From Rhizobium sp. LC145 (lineage in GTDB: Bacteria > Pseudomonadota > Alphaproteobacteria > Rhizobiales > Rhizobiaceae), in the NCBI RefSeq assembly GCF_001005825.1, contig NZ_LBHV01000014.1, positions 19,267-83,266 on the forward strand: a DNA stretch of 64,000 nucleotides. The letters are read 5' to 3'. The translations under genes were made by a program, and so were the position numbers. The notes beneath the pieces are model-generated. The model searched no databases. It was not told the origin of the DNA and saw nothing but the letters and a program-made list of their open reading frames with translations. Positions 18,260 to 26,533 of the stretch are shown piece by piece. Within the stretch, counting starts at the first letter, position 1, and each line of letters starts with the position of its first letter.

Positions 18260-19324
18260 TCAGAACGCGCCGCTGCGGGCCTCGAATTTCGTGGGCTTGT
18301 TATAGGCGATTTCGCCGCGGGCCACCCAGTCGGCCGTCCAGTCGAGCATCGCACCGAGGGGTACGATCGGATAGCCGAACAATGCATTCGCCTGCGCGGT
18401 ATTGGTGAGCCAGGCGGTGGTAGCCTCGGATCCGACAAGTCGCGGCTCGACCTCAAGGCGTGCGGCCAATTCCTGCGCCAGCCAACGCACCGAAAGCGTC
18501 TCGGGCCCGGAGATATTGATGGGGGTGGTCACATCGGTGCAGTGGGCAAGGCAGCGCAGGGCCTGCGCGTTGGCGTCGCCTTGCCAGATCACATTGACAT
18601 GGCCCATGAGCGACAGATCGATCTGCGTTCCCGCCTTGATCCTGCTGGCGAGATCGTAGAGCACGCCATAGCGCAGATCGATCGCGTAGTTCAGCCTAAA
18701 AAGCCGCCCCGGCGTGCCATGAACGCGGGAGAAATGTTCGAATATCCGCTCGCGACCAAGGCAGGACATGGCATATTCGCCACGTGGCTCTGCCGGTGTG
18801 GTCTCCAGCGCGCCCTGCTGCAGCACATCCACCAGCGGATAGACGTTGCCGGTGGAGAAGGCGACGATGCGCGAATTGCGATAGGCATTTGCCACCAGGG
18901 CCGGACAATGGGTGTTCATTGCCCAGGTCAGCGCCTGATTGCCGGACGCTCCGAATTTCATCCCGGCCATGAAGACCACGTTGCGCGCCTGGGGCAGCGC
19001 GTTCACTTCGGCCTCGTTCAAAAGATCGGCCTTGACGGTCTCGATCCCCCAGGATTCGAGCTGTTCCTGCAGCCCGGCCTCGCTGAAGCGCGCCACGCCG
19101 ATCACCCTCTTTTCCGGCGCGGCGCGCTTGGCCATGCGCGCCAGCGTCGGACCCATTTTGCCCGCCACGCCAAGGATGATGATGTCGCCGTCGATCGAAG
19201 CAAAATCCCGCACGAGCGCCGGCGTCGGACGGGTCATGAACTCTTCGAGATCGGCCACCGTGCCGAAGCGGACCGGCAGACTGGCTTCCGCAAAGCCTGC
19301 ATCGTTTGCAACTGTGTGGCGCAA
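18260..19324 (-). CDS. NAD-dependent epimerase/dehydratase family protein
   Basis: A 354-residue extended-SDR enzyme. The Rossmann glycine motif is GVAGKMG near residue 50, followed by other family blocks such as FSTGNVYP and the C-terminal substrate domain. I chose the TTG at 19322-19324 because AGGAGG lies eight bases before it; a longer frame to 19381 would run into a palindromic operator. The usual catalytic YxxxK is replaced here by YAMSC in the CGREYAMS region, so catalysis may differ from classical epimerases. It is the first gene of the downstream transcription unit controlled from the operator at 19376-19395. Confidence 0.75.
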   Translation of the reverse strand: MRHTVANDAGFAEASLPVRFGTVADLEEFMTRPTPALVRDFASIDGDIIILGVAGKMGPTLARMAKRAAPEKRVIGVARFSEAGLQEQLESWGIETVKADLLNEAEVNALPQARNVVFMAGMKFGASGNQALTWAMNTHCPALVANAYRNSRIVAFSTGNVYPLVDVLQQGALETTPAEPRGEYAMSCLGRERIFEHFSRVHGTPGRLFRLNYAIDLRYGVLYDLASRIKAGTQIDLSLMGHVNVIWQGDANAQALRCLAHCTDVTTPINISGPETLSVRWLAQELAARLEVEPRLVGSEATTAWLTNTAQANALFGYPIVPLGAMLDWTADWVARGEIAYNKPTKFEARSGAF

Positions 19325-19375
19325 GATCGACCCCTCCTTTTCCCTTGCGATGACAGTAGCCGTACTGCAATCAAA

Positions 19376-19395
19376 ATTCAACTATTTGGTTGAAT
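19376..19395. promoter_or_regulatory. Palindromic operator, copy 2 (TetR site)
   Basis: The 20-bp sequence ATTCAACTATTTGGTTGAAT is an inverted repeat (TTCAAC, six-base centre, GTTGAA with matching flanks). It is about 52 bases upstream of the epimerase start. An identical copy lies at 20334-20353 in front of the isomerase gene, with the TetR gene beside it. Half-site resemblance to RutR-type sites is noted as inference. Confidence 0.75.
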
Positions 19396-19426
19396 TCGGG
19401 GCGCACGTTTTGATTTTTGCGAAAAA

Positions 19427-20278
19427 TTACATGTTTTTCAATGCGTTGAAGCGCGCCAAAGAGGATCTCACCGAAGTAACTGAGGGCCAGAGATGCGGTT
19501 CCATTGCCACGCAGCCGCGATAGTCATCGACCTTTAGCGCGCGGATCTGCCCCGCCCAGTCAACATCTCCTCGGGCCAGCAACTCCCATGTGCCATCGCG
19601 ATGGACGCGAGCATCCTTGAAATGGACGTTGCGCACCAGATGGCGGCAGGCGCCATAGCCTTCGGGCCAGGGTAGGTCGCCGTCGATCAGGGCATTGGCC
19701 GGGTCCCAGTTGAGCCCCAGGGGAGCGCCCGTGGCGGCGATAAGCGCGGCCGAGTGCGCGCCGGTATTGGCCCAGTGGCCTTCCTCGTTTTCGATGATGA
19801 GCGACATGCCGGCCGAACGCGCCATTTCAGCGGCGCGCGCGAGGACCTCGACCACCTGTGCAGGGGCCGGTCCCGAGGGCTGGCCGCCACGATGAAAGCT
19901 GAAGGCGATCAGATGCTGTGCGCCGACTGCCACGGCAAAGTCCAGCGATTCAGGCAGGAGCCTTTCGACATGTTCGTTCAAGAGTGCTTCGGCGTTTGAC
20001 CAAGCGTCGTGGAATTCCTGGTCCATCCAGGCAAGGTTCGAGGTCTTGGGCCCTTCAAGGGGAAAGGGGATCTTGAAGAGGCCGGGGGAAATGGCGCTGA
20101 TATGCACGTTGAAGGCATCGATCGCTCGTAAGAGGCGCCGGCGCTGCGTTGGACTTAGTCGCGGCACGCGAGCGTCATGCATGCCGCGCAGCTCGAAATG
20201 CCGTACCCCCCATTCGAGACCCAGCTCGAAAGCTGTTTCAGGCGAATCCGACAATTCGTCGGTGACGATGGCAGGGAT
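19427..20278 (-). CDS. Sugar phosphate isomerase/epimerase (xylose isomerase-like TIM barrel)
   Basis: A 283-residue TIM-barrel protein of the AP-endonuclease-2/xylose isomerase-like superfamily. Metal-ligand positions are visible: the glutamate of LIIENEEGHW, the aspartate of LNWDPANA, the histidine of VHFKDARV and the glutamate of CVAMEPHLW. The start (MIPAIVTDEL) has GAGG five bases upstream. Typical reactions are ketose-aldose isomerisation or epimerisation of sugars and inositol derivatives. An operator palindrome lies about 55 bp upstream, between it and the TetR gene. Confidence 0.82.
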   Translation of the reverse strand: MPAIVTDELSDSPETAFELGLEWGVRHFELRGMHDARVPRLSPTQRRRLLRAIDAFNVHISAISPGLFKIPFPLEGPKTSNLAWMDQEFHDAWSNAEALLNEHVERLLPESLDFAVAVGAQHLIAFSFHRGGQPSGPAPAQVVEVLARAAEMARSAGMSLIIENEEGHWANTGAHSAALIAATGAPLGLNWDPANALIDGDLPWPEGYGACRHLVRNVHFKDARVHRDGTWELLARGDVDWAGQIRALKVDDYRGCVAMEPHLWPSVTSVRSSLARFNALKNM

Positions 20279-20333
20279 CATGACAACCTCGCTTCGGCAG
20301 TTTGCGCGCAAGGTTAGGCCGAGGCAGGAAGGT

Positions 20334-20353
20334 ATTCAACTATTTGGTTGAAT
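20334..20353. promoter_or_regulatory. Palindromic operator, copy 1 (TetR site)
   Basis: Exact second copy of ATTCAACTATTTGGTTGAAT, three bases downstream of the TetR stop and about 55 bp upstream of the isomerase start. Its position would let the regulator control the isomerase promoter and, with copy 2, the rest of the operon. Confidence 0.75.
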
Positions 20354-20356
20354 TTC

Positions 20357-20995
20357 TCAGGGGCGCAGCCCTGCGAGGGTGAGCGTGACGATATGATTGC
20401 GATAGGCGGCAAGCGCCTCGGGGGTTGAGAGGTCGCGTCCGAAGATCGCCGACATGGTCAATCCATTGGCGAAATAGAAAAAGGTCATGCCGGCAATCGA
20501 GACATAGAGATCCAGCGGATCGACGCCCTTGCGGAAGACGCCCTGCGCCTCACCCTCACGCAGTGTCGCGCCGATCATTTCGATCAAGGGCGAGTTGGTG
20601 CGGCGGAAAGCCTCGGAATCCCTGACATGGCGTCCGCCGAGTGCGTTCTCGTCAGCCAGCATGCGAATGAACTCGCGGTGCTGTGCCAGATAGTTGAGGG
20701 AAAAGTCGATCAGGCGGACAACGGCATCCTGCGGGGGTAGGGATCGCAGATCGAGATCATGCTCACGCCGGCGGATCTCGGAGTAGGCGGCCTCGAGTGC
20801 GATACGATACAGGTCGTCCTTGCTGCCGAAATAGTAATAGACGAGCTGCTTGTTCAGCCCCGAGCGTGCCGCGATGCGGTCGACGCGGGCTCCATTGAAG
20901 CCCTGTTCGGCAAATTCGGCGCGCGCTGCGGCCAAGATTATGTCGCGGGCATTTTCGCCTGCCTTTTGGGCTGCGCGAGGCTGGGGTTTCGCCAT
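20357..20995 (-). CDS. TetR-family regulator of the catabolic cluster
   Basis: The 212-residue core from MAKPQPRAAQ contains an N-terminal helix-turn-helix (residues 20-65: AEFAEQGFNGARVDRIAARS, then GLNKQLVYYYFGSKDDLYRI). The C-terminal ligand domain resembles the RutR/YcdC type (TetR_C_3). A longer frame from 21247 is unlikely because its extra residues look non-protein-like. It lies upstream of the isomerase gene on the same strand. The likely effector is the cluster's substrate or an intermediate, which would relieve repression. Confidence 0.82.
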   Translation of the reverse strand: MAKPQPRAAQKAGENARDIILAAARAEFAEQGFNGARVDRIAARSGLNKQLVYYYFGSKDDLYRIALEAAYSEIRRREHDLDLRSLPPQDAVVRLIDFSLNYLAQHREFIRMLADENALGGRHVRDSEAFRRTNSPLIEMIGATLREGEAQGVFRKGVDPLDLYVSIAGMTFFYFANGLTMSAIFGRDLSTPEALAAYRNHIVTLTLAGLRP

Positions 20996-21316
20996 GGACG
21001 ATCCGTTTGCTGTGGGCCTTTGTCCACCCGCTCCGCGCCCTGAGCGCTTCACCCACCATATCTGCGGGCGATGGCAAGCTCGGCACAGGTCTGCGGGTCG
21101 GACCGGGGTCTCGATCCCGAGCATCCCTGTTAGCCGCCAGCGGTCAGCCTGTCTAGTCTCGCAGGATTCGTGCTCCGAGCATGGGGACGGCGTTTCACTG
21201 TCTTCGCTTCCAATAAGATGACGCCGTGTCACATGCACTACACACACGGGCGTTTAACCTGAGCGCAATCCTTAATCGAAACTGACCGAATGTCACACGA
21301 CAGGAGAGGTGCCCCT
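20996..21316. other. Regulatory gap between the TetR gene and the translocator gene
   Basis: About 320 bp with no convincing gene. It holds the TetR promoter on the minus strand and the promoter of the T3SS translocator on the plus strand. I looked for tts boxes and HrpL boxes (GGAACC with CCAC) and saw none. Confidence 0.45.
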
Positions 21317-24300
21317 ATGTCCAAAGTCATGAGCAAGCCTTCGAGCCCAGTCGATCCGGATTCCGTCGATCCGAATAATGTGGGCGCATGGGAGGATGCC
21401 AAAAAGCAGGCACAGGACGCGGGCATACGCTGGGAGCGGCCGGCAGGCGACAATCGATCGGCCGAGGAGATCATCAACGACAATCCCCTGCTGAAGAACC
21501 TCGGCAATCAGGCGGGGGTGAAGGAATCGCTGGAGCTCAGGGTCGGGGGCGATATCGAAACCGACGCCGATGCCGCCTATCGCGCCGCGCAGGTTCTCGA
21601 GCACATCGAAACATTCGACGGTGACGGCGAGCGCCTTGCAAGCAACGACATCGGCAATGACCGCATCGACGGTTTCACCAGCAGCGACGAAGCCCGGCAT
21701 GATACCGAGGCCGGCCGCCTGCAGGATTTCGGCAAATACGGCTTTTCCAATCTCAAGGGCGAGCTCAACGACATCACCTCCGCGGTCGAGGACCCGGAGG
21801 CGCGCAAGCAGGCCGAGGAACTCGGCATTCAGTGGGAGCGTCCGGAGGGTGACGACCGCTCCGCTGAGGACATCATCAACGGCAGCAATCTGCTCAAGAA
21901 TCTCGGCAACCAGAGCGATGTCAAGGACATGCTGAGGGAGCGGGTCGGCGATTTCGAGAACGATGCCGATGCCGCCTACCGGGCGGTACAGGTTCTGGAG
22001 CACATCGAGAGGTTTGACGGTGACGGCAAGGAGATCGTCGGCGGCGATGTCGGCAATGGCAGCGTCGACGGGTTCACCAATAGCGGCGAGGCGAAGCCCA
22101 ACACCGAAGCCGGCCGCCTGCAGGACTTCGGCAAGTACGGCTTTTCGCATCTCAAGGGCAAGATGGAGAACCCGGACACGGTCGGCAACGACAAGGAGGC
22201 TCGCGAGGCCGCGGAAAAGGCCGGCATCAAGTGGGAACTGCCGGAGGACGACAAGCGCTCGGCACAGGACATCATAGACGACAATCCGTTGCTGAAGAAC
22301 CTCGGCAACCAGAGCGGCGTCAAGGATATGCTCAAGGAGCGCGTCGGCGATTTCGAGAAGGACGCCGATGCCGCCTATCGCGCCATCCAGGTTCTCGATC
22401 GCATTACCATGTACGACTCGGAGGGCAAGGTGCAGTCCGGAGACAATGTCTCCAATACCAGCATCGACGGTTTCACCAGCAGCGCCGAGGCACGGCACGG
22501 CACCGAGGCGGGCCGCCTGCAGGACTTCGGCAAGTACGGCTTCGAATCGCTCCCCGATGTGCAGAAGACGGAAGACATCGGCAGCTACAAGGACTTCCTC
22601 AGCACCAACAAGGATGCCGACGAAACCTCGAAGACCTTGGCCAAATACGCCGCCATCATCGGTGAGAACTACGACGCGATCAAAGGCAAGGTCGGCGCCG
22701 ACGGCAAGGTGACGGCTGACGACCTGAAGAAATACATGGATGAGAACCCGCAGATCAGCGACGACTTCAAGGAGGCGCTGAATTTCTGGTCGAAACCAGG
22801 CGCGTTCGACAAGCTCGAGACGGCCGCCGATCCGCTGAAATTCAAGCCAGACGGCAATGTCAGCAAGGACGACATCTCGAACTGGATCAAGTCGCAGGCG
22901 CCCAAGGATGCCGGGTCCGCCATCACGTTCCTGTCAGGGGTGACCAATGGGAATGCGGTTGGCGATGTTGACCTCAGTAAGCTGAACAAGGATATCTTCG
23001 AAAACCCGGACAAGTATTCCGCTGAAGAGAAGGCGGGTGCGCTACAGGAATTGCTGGCGGCCCAGCAATTGGTCATCAAGGGCGCCGAGGCGGGCATGTG
23101 GGGCGATGATTACGGCAAGGTCGCCATTTCCAACCGTGCACGCACGCATCCCGATCCGAACGAAATCCTCAATGATCTCAACAATCATATCAGCATTCTC
23201 GAGAGCGATCCGGAGGTGGTCAAATATCTCAACGAGAATAGCGCCAAGCAGATGTCCGAACTGCTCGAAGACAATCCGGGCCTGAAGGACGCTCTGCAGA
23301 AGACCTATGATGACGAGATCAAGTCTGGTGAGTCGCTCAACAAGCTCTGGGAAACGAATACGAAGGACGGCAAGACGGACCAGCAGGCCGCTCTCGCCGA
23401 ATTCTTCACGTCCGCGAGCCTCTACCAGGAGGTGCTCGGCATCAAGGATCCCGCGGCAATTCGGGACGTGATCGGGTCTTCCGAGCACGCTCAGGAATTC
23501 AAGGATTTCTACGAAAAGTCTCTCGTTTCCGGAACACGGCTCGAGGAACTTATGAAGGACAACACCTTCGAGGAGGCGGTGAGCGCCTACAGCGCCGAGG
23601 TCGCCCTCTACAACGCGGCTTTGGATCCGGATTTTACCGGCAAGTTCGACAAGGAACTGAACAACAACTTCAACAGGATCGCCCAAGACAACCTCATGAA
23701 GGACGGATCCTTCGACGATCTGAAGTCGGCCTTCGGCATCAATGGCGGCGATGAGCTGGACGAGGAAAAGGTCCGGTCGATGGTCGATGAGATCATCAAG
23801 TCCAATCCGGAGCTCGTGACCAATCCGAACGGCAGCACCGCCACAGCCGACCAGATCATGGCCGGCATCAGGGGCAGCTGGGACGTTCTGCGGCAGGGCA
23901 CCAAGTCGCTGGCCGAACTCAAGTCGGAATGGCTGAACCCTGACGTCAAACATCTGGCCGACAAGGGCGTTCTGCATGGCATCAGCGGTATCTTCATGGC
24001 CGGCGTCACCATCGCCAAGGGTGCGCAGAGCGGCGGAAACCTGACCGAGAAGAATAAGGTCGATATCGCCACCGGTTCGGTCATGACGGTAACGCTGCTC
24101 ACCGAAGGCGGCGTCAAAGCCTACAAAGACTATCTGAATAACGTGGCGGAGAAGCATCCCAGCAGCGATCTGGGCAAGAAGATCGGCAAGATGACCGATG
24201 AGCAAAAGTCCGCCTTTATCGATGACAAGATGAAAAACTGGGCCAAGGTCGAAAATATCGCCAAGGGTGTCGGCGGTTTGGCCGGCGTCGTGGCGGGAGC

Positions 24301-24685
24301 CTACAGCATCTTCGACGGCGTTCAGGCCATCCGCAAGGGCGATGACGTGACCGGCGGCATCAATATTACCGCAGGGTCTCTCGGGGCGCTGGCCGGTTTG
24401 GCTTCAGCCGTCGAAGGCGGTGCAGGCCTTCTTGGTTCGAATGCTCTCAGAGCGATCATGGCTCCGTTGGCCGGGGGGCTTGGAATGCTGGCCGCAGGTG
24501 TCGGCGCGATTGCCATGTTCCTTCCGGGGCTGATCGCAGAAGGCAAGCAACAGACCAGGGCGGACAATTTCGGCAGTCTCCTCGGCGACTATCTGACGAA
24601 ATACGAGATCGACGGCGTGCCGCACGGCGACCTTTGGGATGTGCCAGACGACGCCTGGCCCGAGACGAGCGACGGCTTGTCGTAA
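21317..24685 (+). CDS. HrpF/HrpK/NopX-like T3SS translocator candidate with three 133-aa repeats
   Basis: A 1122-residue protein starting at the ATG (MSKVMSK) behind AGGAGAGG; the earlier ATG at 21290 has no ribosome site. Residues 25-413 are three imperfect repeats (WERP at 39, WERP at 173, WELP at 306) with conserved blocks RSAEDII, LLKNLGNQ, DADAAYRA and TEAGRLQDFGKYGF. Residues about 460-520 contain EF-hand-like loops (GADGKVTADDL, PDGNVSKDD). The C-terminal part has hydrophobic segments (LAGVVAGAYSIFDGV and AALAGGLGMLAAGVGAIAMF). N-terminal repeats plus C-terminal hydrophobic segments is the design of Xanthomonas HrpF and rhizobial NopX translocators. There is no signal peptide, consistent with T3SS export. 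Confidence 0.72.
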   Translation: MSKVMSKPSSPVDPDSVDPNNVGAWEDAKKQAQDAGIRWERPAGDNRSAEEIINDNPLLKNLGNQAGVKESLELRVGGDIETDADAAYRAAQVLEHIETFDGDGERLASNDIGNDRIDGFTSSDEARHDTEAGRLQDFGKYGFSNLKGELNDITSAVEDPEARKQAEELGIQWERPEGDDRSAEDIINGSNLLKNLGNQSDVKDMLRERVGDFENDADAAYRAVQVLEHIERFDGDGKEIVGGDVGNGSVDGFTNSGEAKPNTEAGRLQDFGKYGFSHLKGKMENPDTVGNDKEAREAAEKAGIKWELPEDDKRSAQDIIDDNPLLKNLGNQSGVKDMLKERVGDFEKDADAAYRAIQVLDRITMYDSEGKVQSGDNVSNTSIDGFTSSAEARHGTEAGRLQDFGKYGFESLPDVQKTEDIGSYKDFLSTNKDADETSKTLAKYAAIIGENYDAIKGKVGADGKVTADDLKKYMDENPQISDDFKEALNFWSKPGAFDKLETAADPLKFKPDGNVSKDDISNWIKSQAPKDAGSAITFLSGVTNGNAVGDVDLSKLNKDIFENPDKYSAEEKAGALQELLAAQQLVIKGAEAGMWGDDYGKVAISNRARTHPDPNEILNDLNNHISILESDPEVVKYLNENSAKQMSELLEDNPGLKDALQKTYDDEIKSGESLNKLWETNTKDGKTDQQAALAEFFTSASLYQEVLGIKDPAAIRDVIGSSEHAQEFKDFYEKSLVSGTRLEELMKDNTFEEAVSAYSAEVALYNAALDPDFTGKFDKELNNNFNRIAQDNLMKDGSFDDLKSAFGINGGDELDEEKVRSMVDEIIKSNPELVTNPNGSTATADQIMAGIRGSWDVLRQGTKSLAELKSEWLNPDVKHLADKGVLHGISGIFMAGVTIAKGAQSGGNLTEKNKVDIATGSVMTVTLLTEGGVKAYKDYLNNVAEKHPSSDLGKKIGKMTDEQKSAFIDDKMKNWAKVENIAKGVGGLAGVVAGAYSIFDGVQAIRKGDDVTGGINITAGSLGALAGLASAVEGGAGLLGSNALRAIMAPLAGGLGMLAAGVGAIAMFLPGLIAEGKQQTRADNFGSLLGDYLTKYEIDGVPHGDLWDVPDDAWPETSDGLS
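21390..22560 (+). repeat. Three imperfect ~400-bp repeats in the translocator gene
   Basis: Three copies of a roughly 400-base unit, encoding the 133-residue repeats. The consensus amino-acid block RLQDFGKYGF recurs near residues 134, 267 and 400. They are clearly tandem duplications with divergence in the variable linkers. Confidence 0.75.
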
Positions 24686-24693
24686 TGTGTCCC

Positions 24694-24726
24694 TTCCGGC
24701 CGGGCTTGATCCAAGTCCGGCCGGAA
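24694..24726. terminator. Strong hairpin between convergent genes
   Basis: The inverted repeat TTCCGGCCGG...CCGGCCGGAA has a ten-base perfect stem, extended inside by CTTG and CAAG. It lies between the translocator stop and the alpha/beta hydrolase stop, which converge. There is no T-run, so it may act as a Rho-dependent or bidirectional stop, or protect transcript ends. Confidence 0.5.
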
Positions 24727-24832
24727 ATCCGGTTTGCAGGACGAGCCAGCGCCTTTGAGGCTCAGGTGCACGGACAAAGGACAGAAGCAGGCGGCGAGTT
24801 GCCGATCCGCCAGTCCGCTCCCACCCTCATCT

Positions 24833-25720
24833 TCAGCGCGTCGGAACCGATTCCCGAAAATCGGCCAGATCGCGGTTGAACCGCTGCGTTTCCTCTAGGA
24901 ATGGTGCGTGTCCAGAATCGGTATAGATTCGCGAGCGGACTGCCGGGTTGAGTGCCCTCGCACGCTCAAGGCTCGGGCGCGCCATGACCAGCGCATCCTT
25001 TTCACCATAAACCATAAGCACGGGAGCCTTGATCTTGGGCAGCCCTTCCGCCGCAAAGACCGTCATGGAAGGCACCGTCCGCGTCATGATCCATGATGCC
25101 ATCGCCGCATTGGACAACAGCCGCTCGAACGTCGCCTGATCAGGCTGCGTCGCAAAGCACAGTGCCAGAAAGTCGCGCATTGCATCGAGGTGAACCTTCA
25201 GGTCGTCCGAAGCAAGACCCGCATAGACTTCGGGATGCGGCGTTATAAGCTCAGCTTTCAGTTCGACGACGCCGCCCACATAGATCACGCCGCCGATCTC
25301 ATCGTCGTCATAGGCTGCAATATAGTTGGAAATGACTGCTCCGCCCAGTGACCAGCCGACAAGAACCGGATGTTTGGCCTTCGTCGCCTCAAGTACGGCG
25401 CGCAGATCGTCAGCCCAGCGGCGTCCGTCGCCATAGGCCTCGGCATCCTGTGGCTTTCCAGAAAGTCCGTGGCCGCGAAGATCAAAGGTGATCAGCCGAT
25501 AACGCGAAAGATCGGGGCTGTTCAACTGGCTCTCCCAGTTGAGATGGCTCCCGAGCAATCCATGGATGAAGACGATGGGTGGTCCGGCAGGATTGCCCCC
25601 TTCCTGAACCGCGATGTCGACGCCGTCCGACGACTTCACGATATAGTTCTTCTGCGCCGCCATCGCGGCCGAGGACACCACCATCATCATCAGGGCGGCC
25701 AGCCATAGCGCGCGCATCAT
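24833..25720 (-). CDS. Secreted alpha/beta hydrolase
   Basis: A 295-residue protein from MMRALWLAAL, chosen because this start yields a clean signal peptide (AALMMMVVSSAAMAA). A longer frame from 25816 has little support. Alpha/beta-hydrolase motifs are IVFIHGLLGSHLNW (oxyanion block), nucleophile elbow GWSLGG, an acid in the GEKDALV block and histidine in DSGHAPFLEE. It diverges from a TetR gene with an operator pair between them. The substrate is unknown; esters or lactones are plausible. Confidence 0.85.
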   Translation of the reverse strand: MMRALWLAALMMMVVSSAAMAAQKNYIVKSSDGVDIAVQEGGNPAGPPIVFIHGLLGSHLNWESQLNSPDLSRYRLITFDLRGHGLSGKPQDAEAYGDGRRWADDLRAVLEATKAKHPVLVGWSLGGAVISNYIAAYDDDEIGGVIYVGGVVELKAELITPHPEVYAGLASDDLKVHLDAMRDFLALCFATQPDQATFERLLSNAAMASWIMTRTVPSMTVFAAEGLPKIKAPVLMVYGEKDALVMARPSLERARALNPAVRSRIYTDSGHAPFLEETQRFNRDLADFRESVPTR

Positions 25721-25823
25721 CGAGACGAATCTGCCTCGCCTCGGACCGCCGGCGTCTGGCCCCGTATGTTGCTCGTTCCACGGCACCGTCAGGATCAGTT
25801 TGTTCACGTCCTTCATCCTTATA

Positions 25824-25886
25824 TTTAGTGATCGCTACAAACTAAATGCTTGCCTGATGGTGTCAAGTTGTCTTTAGTGACCGCTA
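25824..25886. promoter_or_regulatory. Two direct copies of TTTAGTGAYCGCTA between hydrolase and TetR
   Basis: TTTAGTGATCGCTA at 25824-25837 and TTTAGTGACCGCTA at 25873-25886 are nearly identical. Each contains a near-palindromic core TAGYGAYCRCTA. The second one overlaps the TetR start codon. The arrangement fits autoregulation by the TetR protein and control of the divergent hydrolase. Confidence 0.6.
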
Positions 25887-26503
25887 TGGATAAGCTCGTG
25901 AAGAAACGTCGAGGCGGGCCGCGCACCTTTGACAGGGATCAGGCGATCGATATCGCCATGCGCCTGTTCTGGCGGCATGGATATGAGGGCGTCTCGCTGA
26001 ACGATCTGACGGCTGCGATCGGGATCGCGCCGCCGAGCCTCTATGCGGCGTTCGGCAGTAAGGCAGGCCTCTACCGCGAGGCGCTCGATCGATATTCCGG
26101 CCTGCCGAGGGCGCTGAGCAATCTTGGCGAGACCGCCAATCTTTACGAAGCGGTCGAAACCCTCCTCGATCGCGCAATCGATGCCGTCACCGATCCCGAC
26201 GAAGAACGTGGCTGCATGATTTCGAGTGGCATGATCCAGTGCGGCGAGGCCCATGCCGCCCTGGCCCGGGAATTGGCGGAGCGCCGAAGTATGATGCGTG
26301 ACACCATCGCCCTGAAGCTCGAGCCCTGGCTGGATCGGAATCACGCCGCATCCCTGTCACGCTACCTCGTCACCATTCTGCAGGGCCTTTCAGTCCAGGC
26401 ACGCGACGGCGCCTCCCGCGAAGACCTGAAGCAGATCGCGAGTGAGGTCGTGGCCGGCGTCAAGGCCCGGAACCTTCCGGATTACAAAAGAGGAGCGCCG
26501 TAG
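25886..26503 (+). CDS. TetR-family regulator
   Basis: A 205-residue regulator starting at ATG 25886 (MDKLVKKRRGG). The helix-turn-helix spans GVSLNDLTAAIGIAPPSLYAAFGSKAGLYR. The C-domain (with ERGCMISSG) resembles the TetR_C_6/AcrR-like group. The last 414 bases of the coding region (26062-26475) are copied nearly perfectly at 60630-61043 in inverted orientation. It is convergent with the LysM gene, whose stop is 30 bases away. Confidence 0.85.
   Translation: MDKLVKKRRGGPRTFDRDQAIDIAMRLFWRHGYEGVSLNDLTAAIGIAPPSLYAAFGSKAGLYREALDRYSGLPRALSNLGETANLYEAVETLLDRAIDAVTDPDEERGCMISSGMIQCGEAHAALARELAERRSMMRDTIALKLEPWLDRNHAASLSRYLVTILQGLSVQARDGASREDLKQIASEVVAGVKARNLPDYKRGAP
26062..26475 (+). repeat. Inverted repeat copy A (414 bp)
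   Basis: This segment, from GGCAGGCCTCTACCG to the end of the conserved part, matches 60630-61043 on the other strand with only a few differences (about 98% identity by eye; same length). The pair brackets roughly 34 kb and could support homologous inversion. Confidence 0.85.
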
Positions 26504-26533
26504 GGACTGGAATTTTGCCACCGGCAAACCCAT

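Noticed and set aside
17030..19393. A 787-residue plus-strand frame across the DapA-like and epimerase genes
   Set aside because: It is the antisense shadow of two well-supported genes and lacks a ribosome site.
20996..21316. Possible tts box or HrpL box ahead of the T3SS translocator
   Set aside because: No stretch matched either consensus; only weak partial similarity.
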